Shown piece after piece: positions 8,758-17,652 of a stretch of DNA of 64,000 bases. Each line of letters begins with the position of its first letter. Within the stretch, counting starts at the first letter, position 1. Made by a program: the position numbers and the translations under genes. Under the pieces are notes generated by a model. It saw only the letters and a program-made list of their open reading frames with translations, was not told the origin of the DNA and made no database searches. The DNA is from Pseudomonas chlororaphis (lineage in GTDB: Bacteria > Pseudomonadota > Gammaproteobacteria > Pseudomonadales > Pseudomonadaceae), in NCBI RefSeq assembly GCF_001921865.1, contig NZ_MSCT01000002.1:248001-312000 (forward strand), given 5' to 3'.

Positions 8758-9213
8758 CTATTTGAAGCCCAGCTGGCGCCAGGCTTCGTAGACGGCCACC
8801 GCCACGGTGTTGGACAGGTTCAGGCTGCGGCAGCCTTCGCGCATGGGCAGGCGCAGGCGCTGTTCACCGGGCAGGGCGTCCAGCACCTCGGGGGGCAGGC
8901 CGCGGCTTTCCGGGCCGAACAGGAAGGCATCGCCTTCGGCGAAGCTGGCATCGTGGAACGGCCGCGAGCCCTTGGTGGTGAAGGCGAACAGGCGCGGGTG
9001 GCCAAGGCTTTCCAGGCAGCTGGCGAGGTCGGCATGGCGTTGCAGGGTGGCATACTCGTGATAGTCGAGGCCGGCCCGGCGCAGGCGCTTGTCGTCCATT
9101 TCGAAACCCAGCGGCTCGATCAAATGCAGGTGGCAGCCACTATTGGCGCACAGCCTGATGACATTGCCGGTATTCGGCGGAATTTCTGGTTGAAAAAGGA
9201 TGACGTGAAACAT
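8758..9213 (-). CDS. trmL: TrmL, tRNA (cytidine(34)-2'-O)-methyltransferase
   Basis: 151 residues from the ATG at 9213. SPOUT-fold enzyme that 2'-O-methylates the wobble base of certain leucine tRNAs using SAM. N-terminal MFHVILFQPEIPPNTGNVIR, then LFGPESRGLPPEVLD and the knot-forming LPMREGCRSLNLSNTVAVAVYEAWRQ are diagnostic. Its start codon shares the four bases CATG with the start codon of the divergent membrane-protein gene, so the 5' ends of the two coding regions overlap by three bases. Confidence 0.96.
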   Translation of the reverse strand: MFHVILFQPEIPPNTGNVIRLCANSGCHLHLIEPLGFEMDDKRLRRAGLDYHEYATLQRHADLASCLESLGHPRLFAFTTKGSRPFHDASFAEGDAFLFGPESRGLPPEVLDALPGEQRLRLPMREGCRSLNLSNTVAVAVYEAWRQLGFK

Positions 9214-9652
9214 GCACGGCTCCGAAGAAAAAGACAGGCCGCATTCTACGCCGGAAGCCGGCTCCAGGCCGCAGCTAATGCTGCGGGTATTCGGCTCGCT
9301 GGCGATAGTTGGCGTGATGGTGGGGCTGATGATCGGCCGCCTCACCAACCCCGACCCCACCGAGTTGCAGGATGTGCAGGTCGAGCCCAATGGCCTGGTG
9401 GTGTGGTTCAACAACGAGCCCAAGGTCCATGGCGAGCATGTCGACGGCGCCGTGGCACTGCTGTTCGAGGCCAGCGGCCGGGCGCAGAAGGGCCAGTTGA
9501 AGATCAACGACAAGGACGCCAACTGGCGGGTGCGGGCGGCGCAGGAGGGGTTGCTGCTGAACGTGGTCGCGGCGCGGGCCCTGCACGGCGAGTGGTCGGG
9601 CCGCGAGGTCGATGGGCGCTGGCGTCTGGAGCTCCAGCTGCGCGAGGAATAA
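9212..9652 (+). CDS. Conserved hypothetical protein, single-pass membrane-anchored
   Basis: 146 residues. A polar N-terminus of ~22 residues precedes one hydrophobic segment (LMLRVFGSLAIVGVMVGLMIG), and the remainder is a small beta-rich, presumably periplasmic domain (VQVEPNGLVVWFNNEPKVHG... DGRWRLELQLREE). I do not recognise a named family; similar short proteins are, to my knowledge, common beside trmL in pseudomonads. The ATG overlaps the trmL ATG on the opposite strand; an alternative start at the Met just before LRVFGS (9278) would remove that overlap and leave the membrane segment at the N-terminus. Its last codon abuts the sRNA terminator on the other strand. Confidence 0.7.
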   Translation: MHGSEEKDRPHSTPEAGSRPQLMLRVFGSLAIVGVMVGLMIGRLTNPDPTELQDVQVEPNGLVVWFNNEPKVHGEHVDGAVALLFEASGRAQKGQLKINDKDANWRVRAAQEGLLLNVVAARALHGEWSGREVDGRWRLELQLREE

Positions 9653-9689
9653 AAGAGGGGATTCCCGGCCTGCCTGTACCAAGGTCCCC
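9651..9689 (-). terminator. Terminator of the NrsZ-like sRNA
   Basis: Minus strand: GGGGA and TCCCC close the last module, followed by TCTTTTATT. The terminator T-run overlaps the stop codon of the convergent membrane-protein gene. Confidence 0.7.
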
Positions 9690-10040
9690 AAAAGCGTCGG
9701 GCCGCGCGTGGGTCGCGCCGGGCCGGGTGTAAAGCGGGAAGTCCCCGGCCTGCCTGTACCGGGGTTCCCGAAAGGGAGGGTCCATCGCCATCGGCGTTGG
9801 GCCCGGTGTAAAGAGGGAATCCCCGGCCTGCCTGTACCAAGGCTCCCTAAACGGGCGGGCTCGTCGCTCTGAGCGTGATGAGCCCGGTATTAAAGAGGGA
9901 ATTCCTGGCCTGCCTGTACCAGGGTTCCCGAAACGCTTGGAACCCGTCGCTGCGAGCGGTAGGGGGTCCGGGTGTAAAGAAGGGGATGCTCGGCCTGCCT
10001 GTACCAAGGTCCCCAAAACGGCTGAGTGACTGCACTCGTG
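9651..10040 (-). ncRNA. nrsZ: NrsZ-like nitrogen-regulated sRNA with five repeated stem-loop modules
   Basis: Five tandem units of about 80 bp (conserved block GGCCTGCCTGTACC on the plus strand starting at 9667, 9747, 9825, 9907 and 9992). On the minus strand each unit is a hairpin whose loop holds GGTACAGGCAGGCC; the closing stems differ between units but stay paired (GGGGA/TCCCC, CGGGAA/TTCCCG, AGGGA/TCCCT, GGGAA/TTCCC, GGGGA/TCCCC). Between units lies a variable hairpin next to a conserved CTTTACAC or close variant. A -24/-12 promoter at 10051-10066 points into the array, and the last stem is followed by TCTTTT. Position just downstream of ntrC, sigma-54 promoter and modular design match NrsZ of P. 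aeruginosa (NtrC-dependent, processed, acts on rhamnolipid/swarming genes). The five-unit count is read here; start and end are inferred. Confidence 0.85.
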
Positions 10041-10050
10041 AATGTGTTAT

Positions 10051-10066
10051 TGCAGGGGGCGTGCCA
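10051..10066 (-). promoter_or_regulatory. Sigma-54 (-24/-12) promoter of the NrsZ-like sRNA
   Basis: Minus strand reads TGGCACGCCCCCTGCA, differing from the consensus TGGCACGNNNNTTGCW only at one T of the -12 element; GG and GC are at the right spacing. Transcription should begin near 10040. Confidence 0.88.
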
Positions 10067-10107
10067 ATTCTCGCTTGAACGATTAAGCCGATTTTTGAAA
10101 AAGGCTG

Positions 10108-10131
10108 AAAGCCCCGGATTACGGGGCTTTT
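10108..10131 (-). terminator. Terminator, probably of the ntrBC mRNA
   Basis: AAAGCCCC and GGGGCTTT form a strong hairpin; on the minus strand it is followed by a TTTC...CTTTTT stretch, on the plus strand by TTTGTCGTTT, so it can work both ways. It separates the ntrBC transcript from the sRNA promoter. Confidence 0.75.
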
Positions 10132-10218
10132 GTCGTTTCGCGGATGAGGGTTTTCAGCAGGAGCCACAGCCGCCCGCAAGAAAGTCCCGGGGCTGATCGG
10201 GCCTTCAGGCAGTGCAGG

Positions 10219-10235
10219 CTCACCATTACGGTGCA
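10219..10235. promoter_or_regulatory. NtrC-type enhancer box upstream of the NrsZ-like sRNA
   Basis: CTCACCATTACGGTGCA matches 13 of 17 positions of the NtrC consensus TGCACCATTTTGGTGCA. It lies about 187 bp upstream of the predicted sRNA start, in the usual range for an enhancer of a sigma-54 promoter. Confidence 0.7.
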
Positions 10236-10268
10236 CAAAAAGCCTCGGACCTTTCATACGCTGGCGCC

Positions 10269-10370
10269 TGTAGCCGCTGCCGAAGGCTGCGATCGACCCC
10301 GCAGGGGGCGCCGTTCTTGAAGGCCTCGAAGGTCCTGCGGACCTTTGCGCAGCCTGCGGCAGCGGCTACA
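10269..10370. repeat. Paired REP element, TGTAGCCGCTGCCG family
   Basis: Left arm TGTAGCCGCTGCCGAAGGCT, right arm GCCTGCGGCAGCGGCTACA, in the 3' flank of ntrC. The NtrC box and sRNA promoter lie on its other side. Confidence 0.85.
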
Positions 10371-10388
10371 GGGATGGTGGGGCGGGAG

Positions 10389-11821
<1,433 letters not shown>

Positions 11822-11825
<4 letters not shown>

Positions 11826-12907
11826 GTCGATGGGGCTCCTTGTTCCAGTGGCAGAAAGATCGAGAAGGTGGTGTGGCCGGGATGGCTGTCGCACTCGATC
11901 AGGCCCTGGTGCTGGCTGATGATGTTCTGGGTAATGGCCAGGCCCAGCCCGGTACCGTCGGGGCGGCCGCTGACCATGGGGAAGAAGATGGTTTCCTGAA
12001 GCTCCGCGGGGATCCCCGGGCCGTTGTCGATGATCTCGATCTTGGTCACCAGGCGGTGGCGCACGTGGCCGATGGTGAACTGGCGCATGGCACGGGTGCG
12101 CAGGCTGATGCGCCCCAGGCGCAGCTCGTTCTGGCTGCTGATGGCCTGCATGGCGTTGCGCACGATGTTGAGCACCGCCTGGATCATCTGTTCGCGGTCG
12201 ATCAATACGTCGGGAATGCTCGGGTCGTAGTCGCGCACCAGGGTGATGCAGCCCTGGCTTTCGGCTTCCACCAGGCTGCTCACGCGCTCCAGCACTTCGT
12301 GCACGTTGCACAGGGCCAGCGACGGCAGCTTGTTGGAGCCGAGCATGCGGTCCACCAGGTTCCGCAGGCGGTCGGCCTCTTCGATGATGACGTTGGTGTA
12401 GTCCTTGAGGTGCTCTTCCGGCAGCTCGCGGGCCAGCAGCTGGGCGGCGCCGCGGATCCCGCCGAGGGGGTTCTTGATCTCGTGGGCCAGGCCGCGCACC
12501 AGCATCTTGCTGGTTTCCTGCTTGGACAACTGGGCCTCTTCCTTGGTGATCCGCAGCAGGCGATCGCGCGGGTGGACTTCCAGCAACAGCAGGGTGTCGC
12601 CGTTGCTCAGGATCGGCGTCACCGCGTAGTCCACGGTCAGGGTCTGGCCGGTCAGCGCGGTGAGCATGGCTTCGCGCTTGGTGAACGGATGCGCCTGTTC
12701 CACCGCCTGGCGCAGGGAGCTCAGGGCTTCGGCCGATTCGGTGAACAGCTCGCTGATGAATTGCCCGTGACTGCGTTGGCCGCTGATGGCCAGCAACATT
12801 TCCGCCGCCGGGTTCATGTACTCAAGGCGCAGGTCGGCGTTGAGCAGGATGGTCGCGGTGGTCAGGTTGTCGAGTAGCAAACGGTGCAGTGGATCGCTGA
12901 TGGTCAT
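11822..12907 (-). CDS. ntrB: NtrB, nitrogen-sensing histidine kinase/phosphatase
   Basis: 361 residues from ATG 12907, where MTISDPLHRLLLDNLTTA starts the PAS domain. The HisKA helix has the phosphorylated His in RGLAHEIKNPLGGIRGAAQ; HATPase_c motifs NIVRNAMQA (N box), DNGPGIP (G1) and GTGLGLAI (G2) follow. No transmembrane segment: a cytoplasmic kinase controlled by PII proteins. Co-transcribed with ntrC with a four-base overlap. In many pseudomonads ntrBC lies near glnA; here about 11 kb of other genes lie between them. Confidence 0.97.
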
Positions 12908-13220
12908 GGGTAGATGTTGACCTCTTTTGAAGCAAGGCAAGCCGGGGCCGGTCCCGGATTGCGCGCGCGGATAAAGCGCTGATAGCGGGAAAATGCAAAA
13001 ACCAAACCAAGGCTCCGAAAAGAAGCGCGCGAGCCCTGAAACAGCCGTTTGAAGTGCTATTACGCAGCATTCGCACAGCGTTGCTGGGTAGTTTCGAACC
13101 AAAATGGGCTGTCGGATGGGTGAAGGTGCAGTTGAATGCACCAATATAGTGCGGTTTTTCCCGTGGCGCGCTAAAGAATAGCCGGCAGGGCGCCGGGCAG
13201 AAGGAGGGTGGGGGCAAGGC
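12908..13220 (-). promoter_or_regulatory. Upstream region of ntrBC with two NtrC-like boxes
   Basis: A 361-bp gap between ntrB and the MFS transporter gene. TGCACCAATATAGTGCG at 13137-13153 has a perfect left NtrC half-site (TGCACCA) and a 5/7 right half. CGAACCAAAATGGGCTG at 13095-13111 has the core ACCAAAATGG. Both are upstream of ntrB, at about 190-245 bp from its ATG. I found no convincing -24/-12 element, so NtrC may act here as a repressor or modulator of a sigma-70 promoter. No open frame with coding character is present. Confidence 0.5.
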
Positions 13221-13244
13221 AAAAGGCCCGCTTGCTGGCGGGCC
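13221..13244 (-). terminator. Rho-independent terminator of the MFS transporter gene
   Basis: Minus strand AGGCCCGCC, short loop, GGCGGGCCT... reads as a strong hairpin followed by TTTTGCC, about 25-50 bp beyond the transporter stop. Confidence 0.8.
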
Positions 13245-13268
13245 TGGGGGCTGGAGTCGGCGGGCGGG

Positions 13269-14693
13269 TCAGTGGGCGGGCTGGGCCTTCTGGTCGATCT
13301 TTTGCTCGATGCCCGGCCGCGGCATGGCGGAGGTCGCGCTGGTCGGCGCGGCCTCGGGGCCCAGGGCCAGTTCGTCGGCGTCCGCCTGTTCCGCGGTGGA
13401 CAGCTCGGCGGCGTTGTGGCCGATGCGCTTGAGCAGCAGGAGCATGCACGCCAGGGACACCAGGGCATAGCAGGCCGAGGCGATGGCCACGCCGAGAATG
13501 CTCCCGGTGTTGTTGAGGATGCCCTGGGCCAGCACCGGCGTGGCGCCGCCCACCAGCAGCGAGCACAGCTGATAGGAAATCGACAGCCCGCTGTAGCGCA
13601 CCCGGGTCGGGAAGGCACGGGCCAGGATGCCGCCGACGGCGCCGTAGAACATCGAGTGCGGCACGGTGGCCAGGCACATGCCGAGCACGGCGATCCAGTA
13701 GACGCCGGTTTCCACGGCGAAGAACATCGCCGGCATCAGCAGGAACTCCGGCAGCACCATCAGCACCACGGCCTTGCGCATGTCCATCCGCGACACCAGC
13801 ACCGCGCCCAGGGGCTGGGTGATGAACTGCACGACGAGGGCGATGACGATCACGCTGAGAAAGGTGCCCTGGCTGTAGCCCAGTTCCTTGGTGGCCCAGG
13901 ACAGGGCAAAGGTGCTCTTGAAGTAGGTGACATGGATGATCGGCAGCACCCCGGCGCCCAGCAGGACCAGTTGCCAGTGATCGCGCAGGACTTCGAGGAT
14001 CGGCAGCTTGACGGTCTTTTTCTGCTGGATCAGGCGCTTCATGTCGTCCGACTCTTCGAGCTTGAGGCGGATCACCATGCCGACGATGACCAGCGCCGCC
14101 GACAGCAGGAACGGAATGCGCCAGCCCCAGAGCAGGAAGTCCGGCGCGGGCAGGGCGCTCAAGCCGAAGAACACCAGGGTCGCCAGCAGGTTGCCGGCCG
14201 GCGAGCCCTGTTGGGCGAACGCCGCGTACAGGATGCCTTTGCCCTTGGGCGCGCTTTCGCTGGCGATCAGGATGGCGCCGCCCCATTCGCCGCCCACCGC
14301 GATGCCCTGGACGATGCGCAGGACCACCAGGGCGATCGGCGCCCAGATGCCGATCTGCAAGTAGCTGGGCAAGAGGCCGATGCAGGTGGTGGCCACGCCC
14401 ATCATGATCAGGGTGATCACCAGCGTGGTCTTGCGGCCGATCTTGTCGCCCAGGTGGCCGAAGATGATGCCGCCGACGGGGCGGGCGATGAAGCCGGCCC
14501 AGAGGGTCAGGAACGACAGCAGGGTGGCGGTGCCGGGAGGCAGGTCGGCGGGGAAGAACACCTTGCCGAAGACCAGCGCGGCGGCGATGCCGTAGGCGTA
14601 GAAGTCATACCATTCGATGGTCGTGCCGATGAACGAAGCGATTCCCGCCTTGCGGGCTTTCTGGTGCGCGGCAGCGTGCTGGGCGGCATTCAT
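13269..14693 (-). CDS. MHS-family MFS transporter (metabolite:H+ symporter)
   Basis: 474 residues with 12 predicted membrane segments. The start FIGTTIEWYDFYAYGIAAAL is the hallmark of the metabolite:H+ symporter family (KgtP, ShiA, ProP relatives); GHLGDKIGRKTTL is the loop 2-3 MFS motif and RIVQGIAVGGEWGGA the family motif of helix 4. The hydrophilic Pro/Ala-rich tail of about 45 residues is not conserved in the family as far as I know. Members import mono- and dicarboxylates, so it may carry the substrate of the neighbouring CoA-dependent operon. This link rests on proximity only. Confidence 0.9.
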   Translation of the reverse strand: MNAAQHAAAHQKARKAGIASFIGTTIEWYDFYAYGIAAALVFGKVFFPADLPPGTATLLSFLTLWAGFIARPVGGIIFGHLGDKIGRKTTLVITLIMMGVATTCIGLLPSYLQIGIWAPIALVVLRIVQGIAVGGEWGGAILIASESAPKGKGILYAAFAQQGSPAGNLLATLVFFGLSALPAPDFLLWGWRIPFLLSAALVIVGMVIRLKLEESDDMKRLIQQKKTVKLPILEVLRDHWQLVLLGAGVLPIIHVTYFKSTFALSWATKELGYSQGTFLSVIVIALVVQFITQPLGAVLVSRMDMRKAVVLMVLPEFLLMPAMFFAVETGVYWIAVLGMCLATVPHSMFYGAVGGILARAFPTRVRYSGLSISYQLCSLLVGGATPVLAQGILNNTGSILGVAIASACYALVSLACMLLLLKRIGHNAAELSTAEQADADELALGPEAAPTSATSAMPRPGIEQKIDQKAQPAH

Positions 14694-14862
14694 TATTCAA
14701 TTCCTGCATGTTGTTCTTGTTATTTGCGCCCAGGGAAGCGGTCTGCTGACCGCCTCGGATAACTCGTTGCACGAACGGGCGCATCACGTATTTGCAAGGT
14801 CCGACGGCACGGAGCCTATACAGGCAGGAATGAAAAAAATAATGATTAAATCTTATTGTGTG

Positions 14863-14878
14863 ATACGGGATTTCGTAT
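14863..14878. promoter_or_regulatory. Dyad ATACG-N6-CGTAT upstream of the MFS gene
   Basis: A perfect 5-bp inverted repeat with a six-base spacer in an AT-rich stretch between the LysR gene's 3' end and the MFS gene, ~170 bp upstream of the latter. It could be an operator or a weak hairpin; no T-run follows. Confidence 0.3.
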
Positions 14879-14890
14879 GGTCGCCGGCCC

Positions 14891-15790
14891 TCAAAACCCC
14901 GGCTTGGCGGGTGTTTGCAGGGTCTTGAGCACGCTCAGGAAACTCTCCGCGGCGGCCGAAGGCGCGGCGGCGCGGCGGATGGCGTGGATCTCCGACAAGG
15001 CGCCGTCGCCGCTGATGTCGCAGTAGCGCACGCCCTCTTTCCAGGTGCCCGCCAGGGTCTGCGGGACCAGGGCCACGCCCATTTCGTAGGCCACCATCGC
15101 CACCACCGTTTGCCAGAGCCGGGTTTCATGACGGATGCGCGGGCTGAACCCGGCCGCCACGCAACGGGCGATGATCAGGTCGTGGTAGTGCGGCGAGACA
15201 TTGCGCGGAAACAGGATGAAGTCGTCGTCGGCCAACTGCGCCAGATCGATGCGGGCCTGGCCCGCCAGCCGGTGGCCCTGGGGCAGGCAGCAGAGGAAGG
15301 GTTCGGCGAGTATCGGCTCGCCGCGGATGCCCTCGGGAAAGTGGCTCCAGTGCACGAAGCCGATATCGATCTGCCCGCGTTGCAGCGCCTGGGCCTGCTC
15401 GGCGCTGTTCATCTCCATCAGCACGATCTCGGTGTCCGGGTGATCCTGCTCGAAGGCCTTCACCGCCTGCGGCAGGCCGCGGTGCAGGATGGAGTTGACG
15501 AAACCAATGCTCAGCCGGCCAACGAAACCCTGGGCCGAGCGCAGCGTCAGGCGTCGCGCCTGCTCGGCCCGCAGCAGCAGGTAGCGGGCTTCGTCGAGCA
15601 GCACCTGGCCGGCGTTGGTCAGGCTCACAGATTTGTTGTTGCGGGCCAGCAGTTGCACGTCGAGCTGGCTTTCGAGCTTCTTGATATCGAAGCTCAGGGC
15701 CGGCTGGGAGATGAACAGGCGCGTGGCGGCCCGGCCGAAATGCAGTTCCTCGGCGACCGCGACGAAGTAACGAAGCTGTTTGAGATCCAT
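14891..15790 (-). CDS. LysR-type transcriptional regulator
   Basis: 299 residues. N-terminal winged helix-turn-helix MDLKQLRYFVAVAEELHFGRAATRLFISQPALS and linker helix, then a LysR substrate-binding domain (about 90-299; LSIGFVNSILHRGLP, IDIGFVHW, LALVPQTLA). It is transcribed away from the acyl-CoA dehydrogenase operon, and a T-N11-A type dyad lies in the 112-bp intergenic region, the classical arrangement for an activator of the divergent operon. The inducer is unknown; most similar in layout to BenM/CatM-type regulators of aromatic and dicarboxylate catabolism. Confidence 0.93.
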   Translation of the reverse strand: MDLKQLRYFVAVAEELHFGRAATRLFISQPALSFDIKKLESQLDVQLLARNNKSVSLTNAGQVLLDEARYLLLRAEQARRLTLRSAQGFVGRLSIGFVNSILHRGLPQAVKAFEQDHPDTEIVLMEMNSAEQAQALQRGQIDIGFVHWSHFPEGIRGEPILAEPFLCCLPQGHRLAGQARIDLAQLADDDFILFPRNVSPHYHDLIIARCVAAGFSPRIRHETRLWQTVVAMVAYEMGVALVPQTLAGTWKEGVRYCDISGDGALSEIHAIRRAAAPSAAAESFLSVLKTLQTPAKPGF

Positions 15791-15806
15791 GCTGGCGTCC
15801 TCGCTT

Positions 15807-15829
15807 TACGATATTTTTTACTTATCGTA
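15807..15829. promoter_or_regulatory. LysR-type operator TACGAT-N11-ATCGTA
   Basis: A perfect 6-bp inverted repeat with an 11-bp AT-rich spacer, 17 bp upstream of the LysR ATG. A second related element (TTATCGAT, near 15855) lies closer to the operon, as expected for an activation site. Confidence 0.7.
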
Positions 15830-15902
15830 GTTGATGGATTTTGTATTAGATACTTATCGATGGCGACTCTAGTCTCGGGGCACGAGAACCTGGAGAGTTG
15901 CC

Positions 15903-17624
15903 ATGACTGCCTTGCCGGAACCCGCCCACGACACCCTGAACATCCCCGATAGCCGGGGCCTGAACCTGTTCGACTACGACGCCGGGCTGGCGGCGCTGCT
16001 CGACGTCTACCTGCCGCCGCAGTTGTACGCCCAGTGGTTGCCGACCTTGCGGCAGCTCGGGGCCAGGGTCGGTGGCGAGCTGGACGTACTGGCGCTCTCG
16101 GCGGACAAGAATCCGCCGCAATTGCTCTCGCGTACCCGGCGCGGCGAAGACCTGCAGAGCATCCACAAGCATCCGGATTTCATCGCCCTGGAACGTGTGG
16201 CCTACACCGAGCTGGGCCTGGCCGCCATGAGCCACGGCGCCGAGCCGGTGTTGCCGCTGGTCAAGTACGCCCTGACCTTCCTCTTCGTGCAGGCCGAGTT
16301 CGGCCTGTGCTGCCCGGTCAGCATGACCGACTCGCTGACCCGCACCCTGCGCCGCTTCGGTTCGCCGGAATTGCTCGAACGCTACCTGCCGTCCCTGGCT
16401 TCGCGGGATTTCGATCGACTGTTCCAGGGCGCGATGTTCATGACCGAACAGGCGGCCGGCTCCGATGTGTCGCGCACGCAAACCCGTGCGCGGCTGGAGA
16501 ACGGCGAGTGGCGCTTGTTCGGCGACAAGTGGTTCTGCTCCAACCCGGACGCCGACTTGGCGATGGTCCTGGCCCGTCCGGAAGACGCCCCGGAGGGTAT
16601 GAAAGGGGTCAGCCTGTTCCTGCTGCCCAAGCACCGCCCCGATGGTTCGCGCAACGCCTATCGGATCCTGCGCCTGAAGGACAAGCTCGGCAGCCGCTCC
16701 ATGGCCAGCGGCGAGATCAGCCTGGACGGCGCCACCGCCTACCTGATCGGCGAGGTCGGCCGTGGCTTCCAGCAGATGGCCGACATGATCAACATGTCGC
16801 GCCTGTCCAACGGGGTGCGCGCCGCGGGGCTGATGCGCCGCGGGGTCAACGAGGCGCTGTACATCGCCCGCCACCGCCGGGCCTTTGGTCGCTACCTGAT
16901 CGAAATGCCGCTGATGCAGCGCCAGTTGCTGAAAATGATGCTGCCAGCCGAGCAGGCCCGCTCGATGTTCATGCAGATCGCCACGCTGCTGCCCAAGGCC
17001 GATACCGGCGACGAGGCGGCGCGCAAATGCGTGCGCATCCTCACCCCGCTGATCAAGTTCCGCGCCTGTCGCGATGCGCGCCGGGTCACCGGCGACGCCA
17101 TGGAGGTGCGCGGCGGGGTCGGTTACATCGAGGAATGGAGCGATGCGCGGCTGGTGCGCGATGCCCACCTGGGCTCGATCTGGGAAGGCACCAGCAACAT
17201 CGTCGCCCTCGACATCGCCCGCGCCGTGACTCGCGAGCAGGCCCTGGAGCCCCTGCGGCACTACCTCGCCGGGCTGCTCTACGAGGCCGGTCTGCCGCTG
17301 GCCAGCCAGCGCCTGTTCGAGACGCTGTTGCAGCGCGCGGTCGCGTCGCTGGCCGAGGTGGCGCACGAGCGCCGCGACGACCAGGTGCGCCTGGCCGGCA
17401 GCGCGCTCTATCACATCGCCACGGCGATCTTCATGGCCTGGGAAGCGAGCCACCAGGCGCCCGATTACCGACGCCTGGCCCTGGCCCATCTGCTGCTCCA
17501 GCACAAGCTGTTGCCGCGCGACCCGCTGCGTCCGGAGCTGGCGCTGGAGCCCGGCCTGCTGGCGCGCCTGGCCAATGAAAGCGCGCTGTCGCAAACCGAA
17601 GCGATGCACCTGCTGCCGGCCTGA
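15903..17624 (+). CDS. Acyl-CoA dehydrogenase
   Basis: 573 residues. FAD-binding motif MTEQAAGSDVSRTQ and the C-terminal domain with SIWEGTSNIVALDIARA, whose Glu is in the usual catalytic position. It should introduce the alpha,beta double bond in an acyl-CoA, the first oxidation of the pathway encoded by the operon. The protein is larger than medium-chain enzymes and belongs to the group with an N-terminal extension and an extra C-terminal helical region. Second gene 28 bp downstream is a CoA transferase. Chain length specificity cannot be read directly; neighbours suggest a dicarboxyl-CoA. Confidence 0.92.
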   Translation: MTALPEPAHDTLNIPDSRGLNLFDYDAGLAALLDVYLPPQLYAQWLPTLRQLGARVGGELDVLALSADKNPPQLLSRTRRGEDLQSIHKHPDFIALERVAYTELGLAAMSHGAEPVLPLVKYALTFLFVQAEFGLCCPVSMTDSLTRTLRRFGSPELLERYLPSLASRDFDRLFQGAMFMTEQAAGSDVSRTQTRARLENGEWRLFGDKWFCSNPDADLAMVLARPEDAPEGMKGVSLFLLPKHRPDGSRNAYRILRLKDKLGSRSMASGEISLDGATAYLIGEVGRGFQQMADMINMSRLSNGVRAAGLMRRGVNEALYIARHRRAFGRYLIEMPLMQRQLLKMMLPAEQARSMFMQIATLLPKADTGDEAARKCVRILTPLIKFRACRDARRVTGDAMEVRGGVGYIEEWSDARLVRDAHLGSIWEGTSNIVALDIARAVTREQALEPLRHYLAGLLYEAGLPLASQRLFETLLQRAVASLAEVAHERRDDQVRLAGSALYHIATAIFMAWEASHQAPDYRRLALAHLLLQHKLLPRDPLRPELALEPGLLARLANESALSQTEAMHLLPA

Positions 17625-17652
17625 CGGCCCCACCCATCTGGCGGAGACTGCC

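Noticed and set aside
9651..10018. The same array as a CRISPR
   Set aside because: The conserved block is not separated by unrelated spacers of constant length, the spacers are themselves hairpins with conserved edges, and no cas gene is present.
9504..10257. Overlapping minus-strand reading frames with repeated Gly-Thr-Gly-Arg-Pro and Tyr-Arg-Gln-Ala-Gly phrases across the five-unit array, as a repeat protein
   Set aside because: The units are 78-85 bp apart and not all multiples of three, so the frame shifts between copies; no ribosome binding site; the arms covary as RNA stems. The frames are by-products of the sRNA repeats.
12908..13137. A sigma-54 promoter for ntrB in the sequence near 12930
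   Set aside because: A CGGC...TTGCT arrangement exists on the minus strand but the GG-to-GC distance is two bases short of the fixed -24/-12 spacing.
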